A stretch of DNA of 64,000 bases from SHXO01 sp964523885 (GCA_964523885.1 CAZFYX010000025.1:1-64000); one strand, 5' to 3'. Shown: positions 24,691 through 33,484, numbered from the stretch's first letter. Program-made: numbers and translations. Notes: generated by a model from the letters alone, not told the origin.

Positions 24691-27600
24691 TCAGCGGATC
24701 AGCTCCCGCCACGAGGTGCGGCGGGCCGAAGCGCTGCCGCTGCCGATGTTCACGCCGAAGGGCGTTTTCTCACCGGACGCGTCGGTCGCGATGGCGCGGA
24801 TCTTCCCGTCGGGCAGACGGAACACCACGACACCCACCGTGATCGCGTTGGTGAGCTTGGCACCCACCACCTCGTTGGGACTGGTGGAGATGTAGGTCCC
24901 GCTCTTGTAGTCGAACTGGTACACCCAGCTGTCGCCACCGAGGGCGCACGCGTCCTTGGTCGGGACGTTGGTGATCACCAGCAGCGTACCCAGCACCAGC
25001 TGAGGATCGATGTTGACCCGTTCGCCCGGCGTCTCGTTGCCCGGGTTGAAGTCCACATACCAGCCGTCCACCGTCTTGAGGTCCACCTTGTTGGTGCTCG
25101 ACGTCCGGCTGGTCGACGTCTCGGGAATGAGATCCTGCTTGACCAGCACGCTGCGCAGGTTGCTGTAGGTCGTGTCCTTGTCCTTGAACGCGTAGAGCGA
25201 TTGCTGGTACGCGTCCCCGGAGGAGGGGACCAGCGACTTGGGGTCCTGCAGGTCGGTGACGCCCAGGTAGCGGCCAGTGCCGACGTAGATCATGCGGCTG
25301 TCTTCGGCGTAGCCCAGCTCGGGCCGCGTCGTCACGGGCTGCGGCCGGCCGGTGCCGTCCACGAGGGTGGCGAGCTGCAGCAGCTTCGGGGTCGACGAGG
25401 ACAGGTCGAAGCGCCACATGTTGCCCTTGAGGTCGCCGGCGTAGACCCACTTGGTGGTGTTGTCAGTGTAGAAATCGTCCGCCCAGGCCGAGATCCGGGC
25501 CAGGCCCGACGGATCGGTGGTCGTGCCCACACCGGTGCTGACCTTCGCCAGCAGCGTACCCTTCAGGACGTCGAGCACGTACAGGTGCCCGTCACCATCC
25601 CCGGGGCTCACGTTGTTGTACCCCGAGGTGAGCAGCACGACCCACTTGCCGTCCGAGGCGCGCTTGGTGATGACCGGGTTGCCGTAGGTGAGGCCCAGGT
25701 CCTTGTCCGCGATCGCGCACATTGCCCCGTCGCTGCAGAACTCCCACAGGCTCTTCGGCGCGGTCGGCACGGTGACGTCCAGCGCGTAGTAGCCGCGGCC
25801 GCCGGAGTTCAGCCCGCCGACCAGGATGGTGCGCCAGGTGGAGCCGTCGAACACGTCCATCACCTCGATCCAGCCGTCCACCGTGTACTGGTGCAGGCCG
25901 CTGTAGTTGGCGTCCGCCAGCGTGAACAGCTTGGGCATCACCATGCGCGGCACGTAGGCCCAGACTTCCTGGCCGGTATCTGCGTTGAATGCGTGCAGCA
26001 TGCCGTCGTTGGCCGCGATGTAGAGCATGCCCTGGCGGGTGGCGTTGTTCACCTTGTAGGTGGCGTAATCGGTACCGCCGCTCGGCACCGCGTCGGCGAA
26101 CGCGTACTGCGGCTCGCGCACGAACACGGGCTTGGAGTTCACCGTGTCGCCGAGCACGTGGGCCCGGGCGCGGTAGATCTTGCCATCCGCCAGCTTGTTC
26201 TGCCCGCGCAGGAAGGCAACCAGGTTGTTCGCGTCGTTGGCGTCGGCCAGCTCGGTCGTGGTCAGGTCCTTGCACTGCGACATCGTGCTGAGCGGCACGC
26301 AGCGGTCCTTGAACCAGGCCAGCTCGGTGGCGTCCAGCTTGCCGGCCTCGAAGCTCTTCAGGCCGCTCGCCGCACCCGCGTCGCGAAGGTAGATGGTACG
26401 GGTGTCGCTGCTCGCCGAGACGCGGCCGTCCAGCAGGGACTGCGCCGACCACTTGATCGCGGGCACCACGTTACCCGACGAGGGGTCGATGTCCTGCGCG
26501 ACGATCTCGCCGGACCACTCCACTGTCGTGTAGGTGGAGCTGAAGATCGACCGGTCCGTCGGCGTGATGTTCGGGCTGCTGGTCGCCGACGCGGCGGCCG
26601 CGGCCTTGCGCGCCTTCAGGCTGGAGATGGCGTCGCCGATGCCGTCACTCAGCGCCGCCGGGTCCTTGGCCAGGTAGAACTTGCCGCGTCCGTTCACTGC
26701 GGCATGCCACAGGTCGTCCAGAGCGGTCAGGCTGTCTTCCGCCGGCAGTGGCCAGTTGCAGGTGCCGCTGGTCCAAGAGCAGCCCGTGTTGGCGCCCTTG
26801 ATCTTGGCGAAATCGCCGGTCGTGGAGGTGTCGTAGTCGGACTTGTACTCCATCAGGCCTTCCACGATTCCCAGCGTGAAGGTCGTCATGTGCTGTTCGT
26901 TATTGAAGTCCTGCGTCGTGGTTGGCACGTTCGCCTTGGACACGTCCGCGCCGGTCGCGCCGGTCGATCCGGCGGGGCGCAGGTCGGTCTTGTAGTAGTA
27001 CAGGGCGACGTCGGCGAGCGTGTCCGAAGCGCCCGTCACCTTGCCGTCGTAGGTTCCCGAGGTCCGGCTGGACCAGATGGGCGCCTTCGTGAGGTCCTGG
27101 TTGTCCTGGTTGCCGATCGACTTGCCATCCACGGTCTGCCCGGCGTCCTCGTTCCAGTAGCCGTCGGTGGTGAGCAGCGAGAAGTTCTGCTGGCACGAGT
27201 ACTGGATCGGGTCGTCGCTCATGCCCTTGTTGACGCCGTCGGTCTTGCCCGCGAAGTGACGACCCACGCGCGACAGGGCCAGGCGCAGCGGCGTGCGGCC
27301 GTTGGTTTTCTGCGCGTACAGAGTCTTGAACCACGATTCCTTGTGGGTCGACTCGAACTCGGAGATCTTCAGGTATTTGTCGCTGGAGACCGGATCGCCC
27401 GGGTTGATCGTGATGAAGCCGACGCGGTAGCGGTTGTCCAGCTCGGAGAAGGCTCTCCCCGAGGCGGTCTTCATCATCTGCATCCGGGTACGGTAGTACG
27501 AGTACCAGTTGGCGAAGTTCTGCAGCTCTTCGGTGTAGGTACACGTGCTGCCCGTGCAATCGGTCCGTGCGACGCTCTTCGCGTAGCTCAGCCCGGTCGC

Positions 27601-28497
27601 GATGTTCACCCGCTTGAAGATGCCGTAGCGCGGGAACTTGTGGTTGGTGTCGTACTTGGCCTGGCAACGCGTCTTTCCACCCGAGGTGCCGGTCTGCGCC
27701 GTGGTCGCGTTCGCCATGGTCGTGTCCTGGCACCAGCGCACGGGCGCCGGGAACGTGTAGGTACCCGAGGCGCTGGTGGCGAGCTGGCAGGTGGTCAGTG
27801 CCGAGTCGCTGCAGTATTCCTTCGCCGAGATGGTGTAGTAGTACGCCGCGCCGTTGCGGGTTTTCGGGATCTTGTAGGTACTATCCGGATACGAGGCGTT
27901 GTTGACGTTGATCGGCGCGCCGATCGTGAGCGTGCTGGTGTTGGTGTCCACCGGGTAGAGGAAGCCGTTGGCCAGCAGCGAGGTCTGCAGCGCGTTGTAG
28001 CCGTTGCGCTTGCACTTGCTGGTGTCGGTCGCGCTGTCACTGTTGTTGGTGCAGTAGACCAGCTCCGGGAAGTTGGTAGTGAGGTTGATGGTGCCGGAAC
28101 CCGAGTCGAACGCGTCCACCTTGGCCGCGGTCGGCGACTGGTTGCCCATGCTGCTGCCGTCCCAGTTCACGGCCGGCAAGTAGCGGATTGCGGGGTTGTA
28201 GAACACCGTGTTGAACTGCGCCGCGTAGAAGGGCGGGTCACCGGCGCGGCACTCGTCGCTGTTGTCCGAGCGGCGCTTGCAGACGTTGGAGTCGTTGACC
28301 GTGTCCGGCAGGTAGTCCCAGCCCATACTGCCGGAGTCGTCCAGTATGAACATGAAGTTGGGGGACGCCGCGAAGTCCGACGAGCTGGCCAGCGGCACGT
28401 TGGAGATATCGGTCACGGCGAATGCCGCTTGCAGCGGCGCCAGGCACAGCAGCGCCGTGCCCAGCAGGCGCGCTGCGATGGGGGTGAGCCGTTTCAT
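24691..28497 (-). CDS. pilY1: Type IV pilus tip/assembly protein PilY1
   Basis: Large secreted pilus-associated protein involved in pilus biogenesis, adhesion and surface sensing. The 1268 residues have a signal peptide (cleavage near AAFAVTD) and a von Willebrand A-like N-terminal region with a MIDAS-like DDSGSM (53-58). The C-terminal PilC/PilY1 propeller region includes GMLHAFNADTGQEVWAYVPR. ATG 28497 has AGGAGG five bases upstream and directly precedes the signal peptide. A second in-frame ATG at 28626 also has AGGAG five bases upstream and would add 43 residues before the signal peptide. Last gene of the pilus operon, followed by a strong terminator. Confidence 0.93.
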   Translation of the reverse strand: MKRLTPIAARLLGTALLCLAPLQAAFAVTDISNVPLASSSDFAASPNFMFILDDSGSMGWDYLPDTVNDSNVCKRRSDNSDECRAGDPPFYAAQFNTVFYNPAIRYLPAVNWDGSSMGNQSPTAAKVDAFDSGSGTINLTTNFPELVYCTNNSDSATDTSKCKRNGYNALQTSLLANGFLYPVDTNTSTLTIGAPINVNNASYPDSTYKIPKTRNGAAYYYTISAKEYCSDSALTTCQLATSASGTYTFPAPVRWCQDTTMANATTAQTGTSGGKTRCQAKYDTNHKFPRYGIFKRVNIATGLSYAKSVARTDCTGSTCTYTEELQNFANWYSYYRTRMQMMKTASGRAFSELDNRYRVGFITINPGDPVSSDKYLKISEFESTHKESWFKTLYAQKTNGRTPLRLALSRVGRHFAGKTDGVNKGMSDDPIQYSCQQNFSLLTTDGYWNEDAGQTVDGKSIGNQDNQDLTKAPIWSSRTSGTYDGKVTGASDTLADVALYYYKTDLRPAGSTGATGADVSKANVPTTTQDFNNEQHMTTFTLGIVEGLMEYKSDYDTSTTGDFAKIKGANTGCSWTSGTCNWPLPAEDSLTALDDLWHAAVNGRGKFYLAKDPAALSDGIGDAISSLKARKAAAAASATSSPNITPTDRSIFSSTYTTVEWSGEIVAQDIDPSSGNVVPAIKWSAQSLLDGRVSASSDTRTIYLRDAGAASGLKSFEAGKLDATELAWFKDRCVPLSTMSQCKDLTTTELADANDANNLVAFLRGQNKLADGKIYRARAHVLGDTVNSKPVFVREPQYAFADAVPSGGTDYATYKVNNATRQGMLYIAANDGMLHAFNADTGQEVWAYVPRMVMPKLFTLADANYSGLHQYTVDGWIEVMDVFDGSTWRTILVGGLNSGGRGYYALDVTVPTAPKSLWEFCSDGAMCAIADKDLGLTYGNPVITKRASDGKWVVLLTSGYNNVSPGDGDGHLYVLDVLKGTLLAKVSTGVGTTTDPSGLARISAWADDFYTDNTTKWVYAGDLKGNMWRFDLSSSTPKLLQLATLVDGTGRPQPVTTRPELGYAEDSRMIYVGTGRYLGVTDLQDPKSLVPSSGDAYQQSLYAFKDKDTTYSNLRSVLVKQDLIPETSTSRTSSTNKVDLKTVDGWYVDFNPGNETPGERVNIDPQLVLGTLLVITNVPTKDACALGGDSWVYQFDYKSGTYISTSPNEVVGAKLTNAITVGVVVFRLPDGKIRAIATDASGEKTPFGVNIGSGSASARRTSWRELIR

Positions 28498-28667
28498 GGT
28501 TGCCTCCTGATGCGAAATGAATGGGGTGGCATGCGTCGGGCCGCAGGCGCGCGGACGCCGCTGCGCCGTCGGCGCGGGTGTGCGGCGCGGCGTTTCGGGG
28601 GCGTACGGATGGAGCTGGTCTGTCATGGTGACTCCTGCGGGCGGACGGTGACGATCCCGGTCTATGC

Positions 28668-29285
28668 TCAGTTGGTGACGGCGATCATCGACTGCACGAA
28701 GCTTTCGGTATTGCGCGGGCCCTGGATGCGCGCGGTGACGCGGTAGTAGACCTGCGGCACGCCGGGCGGGGCGTATGCACCCACGTTCATGCTGCTGCCG
28801 GTGGCCTTGGCCCCGGTCTGCACCGTGGTTGCGCATTGGTTAGCGACCCCGCCGTTGTCGCCGTTGTAGGCGGTGTTGGGCTGGGTGCACATCCGATGGA
28901 TGATGTAGGAGATGACGTTGCCGGCGCTGTCGGCGTTGCCGCCGTTGAGCTCCACCGCATCGTTCCACGTGTCGGGGTTGTACCAGTCGGGCTCGACCAC
29001 CGGCCGGGACGAGAAGTAGGCCTTGCTCTGGTCGGTGTTGTTCAGGGTCGTTCCGCCGGCGTTGTCCAGCAGCCACTGGTATGCGACCTGGATGCCCTGA
29101 TCCCCTGCGTTCACCGAGGCTTCCTTGAAGCCGAGGTTGCCCGCGACGACGGTGGCGGTGTCGATCGAGCGCATCATGCCGATGCCGGCCAGGGACATCG
29201 CCACCAGCACGATCAGGACGATGAAGAGCACCAGGCCGCGCTGCCGCGTCGGCGATGCGAGCGTTTGGAGCTTTGGCGTTCTCAT
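28668..29285 (-). CDS. pilX: Type IV pilus minor pilin PilX
   Basis: A 205-residue protein with a prepilin-like N-terminus: RQRG then LVLFIVLIVLVAMSLAGIG. The processing glycine is present but the usual Glu at +5 of the mature protein is replaced by Ile, as in many PilX proteins. The downstream part is soluble with scattered cysteines. Its ATG overlaps the pilW stop by four bases (ATGA), so translation is coupled. It probably joins PilV, PilW and FimT in the pilus-tip priming complex with PilY1. Confidence 0.87.
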   Translation of the reverse strand: MRTPKLQTLASPTRQRGLVLFIVLIVLVAMSLAGIGMMRSIDTATVVAGNLGFKEASVNAGDQGIQVAYQWLLDNAGGTTLNNTDQSKAYFSSRPVVEPDWYNPDTWNDAVELNGGNADSAGNVISYIIHRMCTQPNTAYNGDNGGVANQCATTVQTGAKATGSSMNVGAYAPPGVPQVYYRVTARIQGPRNTESFVQSMIAVTN

Positions 29286-30370
29286 GATTGCAGTTGCTGC
29301 CAGATGATGTTGCGCAGGGGGATGGTGGTCTCGAAGACCCGGTACCGGTAGCAGTTCCAGTTGGCGTCGGCGGACAGGTCGAACTTGCCGTTCGACCACG
29401 TGGGTGTCGCGGTGGTGGTGTCGCAAGCGCCGCCTTCGACCGAAGGCTTCTCGGCCAGCGCGCTGCGCGCGATCACGGCGATCCGGACCGCCGCCACCCG
29501 CTCCCACTCCTGGGACGTGGCGGGGAGCTTGTTGTCGTAGCTGTCCACGGCGCCGTCGCCATCGCTGTCCTTGCCGTACTCGACCCGCATCTGGACGATG
29601 TTGTCAGCGACCACGCGGGTGGCGGGCGAGCCGTAGGTGGAATCGACCAGGAGCTGGTTGTTCTGGACGTAATAGCGGTTCTGGACCGGCGCCTGGCCGA
29701 GGTTGTAGACGCGCGCTTCCTTGGTGTAGACCTCGGGCGTTCCGCTGACCTTGTTGAAGCGCACGCTGTGGTTCTTGCCTTCGTCGTCCACGTACGTGCC
29801 GGTGCCGTGGTGGATCTCGTCAGTGTTGCCTGACGTGTCCGGAGTCTTCGTGATCTCCAGCAGCGAGCAGTCCTTGCCCCCTTCGGCGACGAGCACCACG
29901 TCGGCGGGGCTGTAGCCATAGCGGTTGCTGACGCGGACGATGCTGGTGCCGCTCGCCATGTCCTGCATGAGCTGCGCCGGGTTGGACAGCAGGTTGGCCG
30001 AGCCGTAGTTAATGGTCAGCGAGTCCGAATCGGTGGCAGTGGCCGCAGGCGAGATCAACGCCGGCGCCAGGGTGTAGGCCGGAATGTCGGGCGGCGAGTG
30101 CTGGACGTCGTAGGCCACCACGTTGCACCCGAGCAGGTCGGCGTTGTTGATGCCGAACCCGGCCAGGCGCAGCTCGCGCGTGATGCTGTACAGGGCCAGC
30201 GCGCCGTTCTGCTGGGCGTCGCCGCCGCTGGTCGAGGTGCGGCGGACGCCCTCGGACACCGCGAAGGTCTGGAAGATCACCAGGGTGGCGATGAGCGAGA
30301 TGACCATCGCCACCAGGATCTCGACCAGGCTCAGGCCCGCCTGCAGGCGACGGGAGAATGTCAAGCGCAT
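29282..30370 (-). CDS. pilW: Type IV pilus minor pilin PilW
   Basis: A 362-residue minor pilin with a short leader ending AG, then the class III signal LSLVEILVAMVISLIATLVIF with Glu at +5. Large size, a few cysteines and a C-terminal IIWQQLQ are typical of PilW. ATG 30370. The 11-base gap to the pilV stop and the four-base overlap with pilX show tight operon packing. Confidence 0.88.
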   Translation of the reverse strand: MRLTFSRRLQAGLSLVEILVAMVISLIATLVIFQTFAVSEGVRRTSTSGGDAQQNGALALYSITRELRLAGFGINNADLLGCNVVAYDVQHSPPDIPAYTLAPALISPAATATDSDSLTINYGSANLLSNPAQLMQDMASGTSIVRVSNRYGYSPADVVLVAEGGKDCSLLEITKTPDTSGNTDEIHHGTGTYVDDEGKNHSVRFNKVSGTPEVYTKEARVYNLGQAPVQNRYYVQNNQLLVDSTYGSPATRVVADNIVQMRVEYGKDSDGDGAVDSYDNKLPATSQEWERVAAVRIAVIARSALAEKPSVEGGACDTTTATPTWSNGKFDLSADANWNCYRYRVFETTIPLRNIIWQQLQS

Positions 30371-30381
30371 GGTGGATGACC

Positions 30382-30840
30382 TCAGCAGCAGTTGATCGAG
30401 GCGGTGAGCACGAACTGGTGCGGCGGCGGCGGATTGGGAGCCGCCGCCTCTTCGGGGCGTTGCCAGAACAGCGTCACCGTCACGTTGTTGTTCGCGTCGA
30501 CCGCGATGTTGGGCGGATTCTTCTCCGCGTTCGGGAGCAGGCCGTTGACCTGCTGCAGCCAGTTCCCCAGTTCGTTGGGGGCCGCGCCGCTGCCGTCCCA
30601 GGCATAGTTCGCGAGGTTCGCCCGGTTCACCCACATCTCGCCCACCACCTGGTTGGCCAGGAAGCTGGCGTCGGTGCGGTACTTGGCTTCCGACACGCTG
30701 TTGACGGCGACCGACTGCATCCCCACGATGGCCAGCACGCCCATCGAGAAGATCAAGATCGCGATCAACGCCTCCAGCATCATCGCCCCGCCCTGGAGGC
30801 GGGGGCCTGCGCAGCCACGCTGCATCGATACCTGGCTCAT
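30382..30840 (-). CDS. pilV: Type IV pilus minor pilin PilV
   Basis: A 152-residue minor pilin. The prepilin cleavage site is QGG/AMMLEALIAILIFSMG, with Glu at +5 and the LEALIA...FSMGVLA helix typical of PilV. The leader is longer than usual (about 20 residues). ATG 30840 overlaps the fimT stop (ATGA); an in-frame ATG at 30846 is less likely. A double cysteine ends the protein (INCC). Part of the priming complex encoded by the operon. Confidence 0.87.
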   Translation of the reverse strand: MSQVSMQRGCAGPRLQGGAMMLEALIAILIFSMGVLAIVGMQSVAVNSVSEAKYRTDASFLANQVVGEMWVNRANLANYAWDGSGAAPNELGNWLQQVNGLLPNAEKNPPNIAVDANNNVTVTLFWQRPEEAAAPNPPPPHQFVLTASINCC

Positions 30841-31355
30841 GGGCATGCCCTCGGATCGTCATTGGCGACCTGCGGGTCGCACATCTTGGTCGAACCGCCC
30901 GACGTGAGCACCACGCGCAGCGGGCGGGCCTCGGTCCCCGTCAGCACGCTGGAGCTGACGTCCACCTGGCTGATCGTCGGGCTGCCGTCCTCGTTCGCCA
31001 CCACCCAGCCCATGCCGTTGAAGGTCACGGTGGTGGCGCCGTCCGGCTGGATCGCAGTCACGGCGGTGCGCGAGCCCTCGTCGGCGGCGCGCGACTGGAG
31101 CGTCTCGTTCGTGGTGCGCAGGACCACCTCCCACGCCGTCCGGTCGCCCAGACGGAACTCCACCAGCTGGTTGCGCTTGACCGCTTCGGCACGGGCGGTC
31201 TGCAGCCCGTTGAGGACGCCTTCGGTCCCCGTGCGGATCTGCTGGTTCTGGATCCAGGCGGAGAAGCCCGGGATCGCGAGCGCGGCAAGGATGCCCACGA
31301 CCACGATCGCGATCGCGAGCTCGATCATGGTGAAACCGGACTGTCGGCGTTGCAT
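30837..31355 (-). CDS. fimT: Pseudopilin of the FimT/GspH family
   Basis: A 172-residue type IV pilus minor pilin. The leader MQRRQSG precedes FTMIELAIAIVVVGILAALAIP with Glu at +5. The C-terminal GspH/FimT domain follows. Starts at ATG 31355, two bases after the pilE stop, with its own stop overlapping pilV. Pseudomonas has both fimT and fimU at this place; here there is only one gene, so this protein may act as FimU in the tip complex. Confidence 0.87.
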   Translation of the reverse strand: MQRRQSGFTMIELAIAIVVVGILAALAIPGFSAWIQNQQIRTGTEGVLNGLQTARAEAVKRNQLVEFRLGDRTAWEVVLRTTNETLQSRAADEGSRTAVTAIQPDGATTVTFNGMGWVVANEDGSPTISQVDVSSSVLTGTEARPLRVVLTSGGSTKMCDPQVANDDPRACP

Positions 31356-31357
31356 GG

Positions 31358-31798
31358 TCAGCACTCTCCAGTCTTCTTGCGCGCCCAGCAGGTGTTGGGG
31401 GACGGCAGGCTCCACCCCGACTTCACCGCTTCCGTGCTGCGCGCGTTGCTCTGGTCGATCGCGAAGCGGAAGCCGTCCGTCGACGAGCCCGACACGCCAC
31501 TGGCGCGGATGGTGTAGCTCTGCCCATCCCCGGCGATGTCGCAGGCGAAGGCGAAGTGCGCACTGTCCGCGGGCTTGGTCGCCACCGTGCCGGCATCGCA
31601 CGCGCCGGTGAAGGTCCGGTTGTCCTGGAAGAACTGCTCCATCTTCACGCGTTGCTCCGCGAGCCGGGCGAACGCCTCGGTCAGCTGCGACCGCAGCACA
31701 TAGTCGTTGTAGGCCGGGACGGCGATCGCAGAGAGGATCCCGATGATGGCGATGGCGATCATCACCTCGATCAACGTGAAGCCGTGTTGTCCTTTCAT
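31358..31798 (-). CDS. pilE: Type IV pilin PilE
   Basis: A 146-residue prepilin: leader MKGQHG, then FTLIEVMIAIAIIGILSAIAVP with Glu at +5. The globular part has cysteine pairs (GACDAG/FACDIAG and NTCWARKKTGEC) of which one pair could form the D-region disulfide. It may be a minor (PilE-type) pilin rather than the major subunit. AAAGGAG sits upstream of ATG 31798; an upstream ATG at 31834 is less likely. First gene of the pilus operon, with a candidate sigma-70 promoter 35-60 bases upstream. Confidence 0.88.
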   Translation of the reverse strand: MKGQHGFTLIEVMIAIAIIGILSAIAVPAYNDYVLRSQLTEAFARLAEQRVKMEQFFQDNRTFTGACDAGTVATKPADSAHFAFACDIAGDGQSYTIRASGVSGSSTDGFRFAIDQSNARSTEAVKSGWSLPSPNTCWARKKTGEC

Positions 31799-31832
31799 TG
31801 CGTGCACTCCTTTCCCGCGGTTTGCGATATGC

Positions 31833-31862
31833 ATACTAGATAAGCGAATCCGGAACTTGCAA
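31833..31862 (-). promoter_or_regulatory. Candidate sigma-70 promoter of the pilus operon
   Basis: Minus strand TTGCAA (31862-31857), 18-base spacer, TAGTAT (31838-31833), about 35 bases before the pilE start. No sigma-54 -24/-12 pair (GG/GC) is evident, unlike major pilA genes in Pseudomonas. Confidence 0.5.
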
Positions 31863-32178
31863 AAGCGCCTGATGACTGGTCTGCGGTGCGGAACGAGTGG
31901 CAGGGCAGCACCGACGACCGGTCGTTTTCAGGGAACCAGCGGTCATAACCGTTCGTCATCGCCGCCGACCGCTCCTTCTTGATCCATCGAGCGGGGCAGG
32001 ACGGGTGCAAGACCGGTGCCAGCGGGGGCGCCGCAAGCTGGTCTAGAACGGCTTTTGCTTCAGTGGTTTGCGTCCTGGCGGGGCGAAGAAGGTGATGGCG
32101 CCGGCCGCGGGCGGCGGGTTGTGCCGAGGGCCGTCAGCCCCCGGGCCTGGCGGGCAGGGCATGCGGCCAGATGCGAAT

Positions 32179-32208
32179 TAGACACAGTCCAACCGCGTCG
32201 TTTATACT
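32179..32208 (+). promoter_or_regulatory. Promoter of the Fur-family gene, probably giving a leaderless mRNA
   Basis: TAGACA (32179-32184), 18-base spacer, TATACT (32203-32208). The ATG at 32216 begins eight bases after the last base of the -10, which is where transcription would start. There is no Shine-Dalgarno sequence between. Confidence 0.6.
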
Positions 32209-32215
32209 GCGACAC

Positions 32216-32641
32216 ATGGAACGGCCCCAGTACACGCGTGACGATCTGGTCGAGATGTTGCGGGCGAGCGGGATCAATCCCACGCACCAGCGCATCGAGA
32301 TCGCGCACACGCTCTACTCACGCTTCGAGCACCTGTGCGCGGACCAGGTGCTGGCACTGGTCAACGAGCGCCACCCCGAGGTGTCGCGCGCGACCGTCTA
32401 CAACACGCTGAACCTGTTCGTGCAGAAGGGGATGGTGCGCGAGGTGATCGCCGATCCGAGCCGGGTCTTCTACGATCCCAACACGCGCCCGCACTACCAC
32501 CTGTACGACGTGCGCACCGGGGAGCTGACCGACATCGACGCTGCGGGCATCCAGCTGAGCGGACTGCCTGCGCTCCCACAGGGTGTGGTAACCGAAGGCG
32601 TCGACATCATCCTGCGCGTGCGCTCGCCCGAGCCTGCTTAA
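32216..32641 (+). CDS. Fur-family transcriptional regulator (PerR/Irr-like)
   Basis: A 141-residue DNA-binding metalloregulator. The winged helix carries ATVYNTLNLFVQKGMVREV, which matches the Fur-family recognition helix. The regulatory-metal region reads RPHYHLYDVRTGELTDID. The two CxxC zinc-binding motifs of Fur and PerR are absent, as in Irr-type members, so structural zinc is probably not bound this way. Its target could be peroxide stress or iron/heme genes; the sequence does not decide. ATG 32216 is preferred to an upstream frame because of the promoter position. Divergent from the pilus operon and convergent with paaG-like gene. Confidence 0.85.
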   Translation: MERPQYTRDDLVEMLRASGINPTHQRIEIAHTLYSRFEHLCADQVLALVNERHPEVSRATVYNTLNLFVQKGMVREVIADPSRVFYDPNTRPHYHLYDVRTGELTDIDAAGIQLSGLPALPQGVVTEGVDIILRVRSPEPA

Positions 32642-32659
32642 CCACCGCTGTGCGCAGTG

Positions 32660-32690
32660 CTCCCTTTCCCCTTGCGGGAGAGGGTCGGGG
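32660..32690. repeat. REP-like CCCTTTCCCC...GGGAGAGGG element
   Basis: CTCCCTTTCCCCTTGCGGGA followed by GAGGGTCGGGG forms an imperfect short palindrome in the gap between the convergent fur-like and paaG-like genes. A related element lies at 34441-34480. Similar sequences are dispersed in many proteobacterial genomes. Confidence 0.55.
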
Positions 32691-32695
32691 TGAAG

Positions 32696-33484
32696 CTAAC
32701 GGCCCGTGAACTTCGCGGCCCGCTTCTCCAGGAACGCCGCCACGCCCTCCTTGAAGTCCGCGCTGCGGCCCGCTTCGCGCTGCAGCTTCGCTTCCAGCGC
32801 GAGTTGCTGCTCGATGCTGTTGTTGGGCGACGCGTAGAGCGCCTGCTTCATGAGCGCGTAGGCCTTGGTGGGGCCGGTCGCGAGCGAGCGCGCGAGCTGC
32901 GCGGCTTCCGACGCGAACTGCGCATCGTCGATGCACTTCCAGATCAATCCGCAGGACTCCGCCTGTTCCGCCGTCATGGGCTCGGCCAGCATCGCGAGTC
33001 CCATCGCGCGGGCCATGCCCACCATGCGCGGCAGGCAGTAGGTGCCGCCGGCATCGGGAATCAGGGCGATCCGGCCGAAGGCCTGGATGAACTTCGCCGA
33101 GCGTGCGGCGACCACGATATCGGCGGCGAGCGCGAAATTGGCCCCCGCGCCCGCAGCGACACCGTTCACCGCGCACACGACCGGCATCGGCAGTGCGTGC
33201 AGGCCGAGGATGAGCGGGTTGTAGTTCTCCTCCAGCGTGCTGGCCACGTCGGCGTCGGCACTGCCGGACATGGCCCGCTCGCCGAGGTCCTGGCCGGCGC
33301 AGAAGCCGCGGCCGGCCCCGGTGATGAGCAGCGTGCGCACCGATGCGTCCGCCTTCATCCGCTGCAGTGCATCGCGGATCTCCCGGTGCATTTCGCTGGT
33401 GAAGGAGTTGAGCTTGTCGGGACGGTTGAGGGTGAGCGTGGCGACGCCCTCGGCGATCTCGAATAGAATCGTTGCGTAAGGCAC
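32696..33484 (-). CDS. paaG: Enoyl-CoA hydratase/isomerase, PaaG-like
   Basis: A crotonase-fold enzyme most like PaaG, the 1,2-epoxyphenylacetyl-CoA isomerase. The 262 residues (identical in length to E. coli PaaG) include FEIAEGVATLTLNRPDKLNSF, the oxyanion-hole GAGRGFCAGQDLGER and the acidic active-site residue in ALIPDAGGTYCLPR. GTG 33484 is chosen: it gives the standard VPYATILFE opening and has GGAG eight bases upstream; ATG 33514 is an alternative. No other paa genes are present, so the pathway is uncertain; it may act on general aromatic or fatty acyl-CoAs. Confidence 0.85.
   Translation of the reverse strand: MPYATILFEIAEGVATLTLNRPDKLNSFTSEMHREIRDALQRMKADASVRTLLITGAGRGFCAGQDLGERAMSGSADADVASTLEENYNPLILGLHALPMPVVCAVNGVAAGAGANFALAADIVVAARSAKFIQAFGRIALIPDAGGTYCLPRMVGMARAMGLAMLAEPMTAEQAESCGLIWKCIDDAQFASEAAQLARSLATGPTKAYALMKQALYASPNNSIEQQLALEAKLQREAGRSADFKEGVAAFLEKRAAKFTGR

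Larger units (their letters stand above)
31799..32215. other. Intergenic region between divergent pilE and fur-like gene (417 bp)
   Basis: Contains candidate promoters at both ends (31833-31862 minus; 32179-32208 plus). The middle, about 31870-32170, shows no recognisable gene. A minus-strand open frame here (31795-32010) has no family features and overlaps the pilE promoter and leader, so I leave it out. Confidence 0.6.

Noticed and set aside
24682..28746. Very long plus-strand open frame opposite pilY1
   Set aside because: No protein family features; it is the antisense of an unambiguous pilY1 in GC-rich DNA, where third-position G/C keeps opposite frames open.
31795..32010. Small minus-strand gene upstream of pilE
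   Set aside because: It has no family similarity, it covers the candidate pilE promoter and leader, and no ribosome site supports its start.
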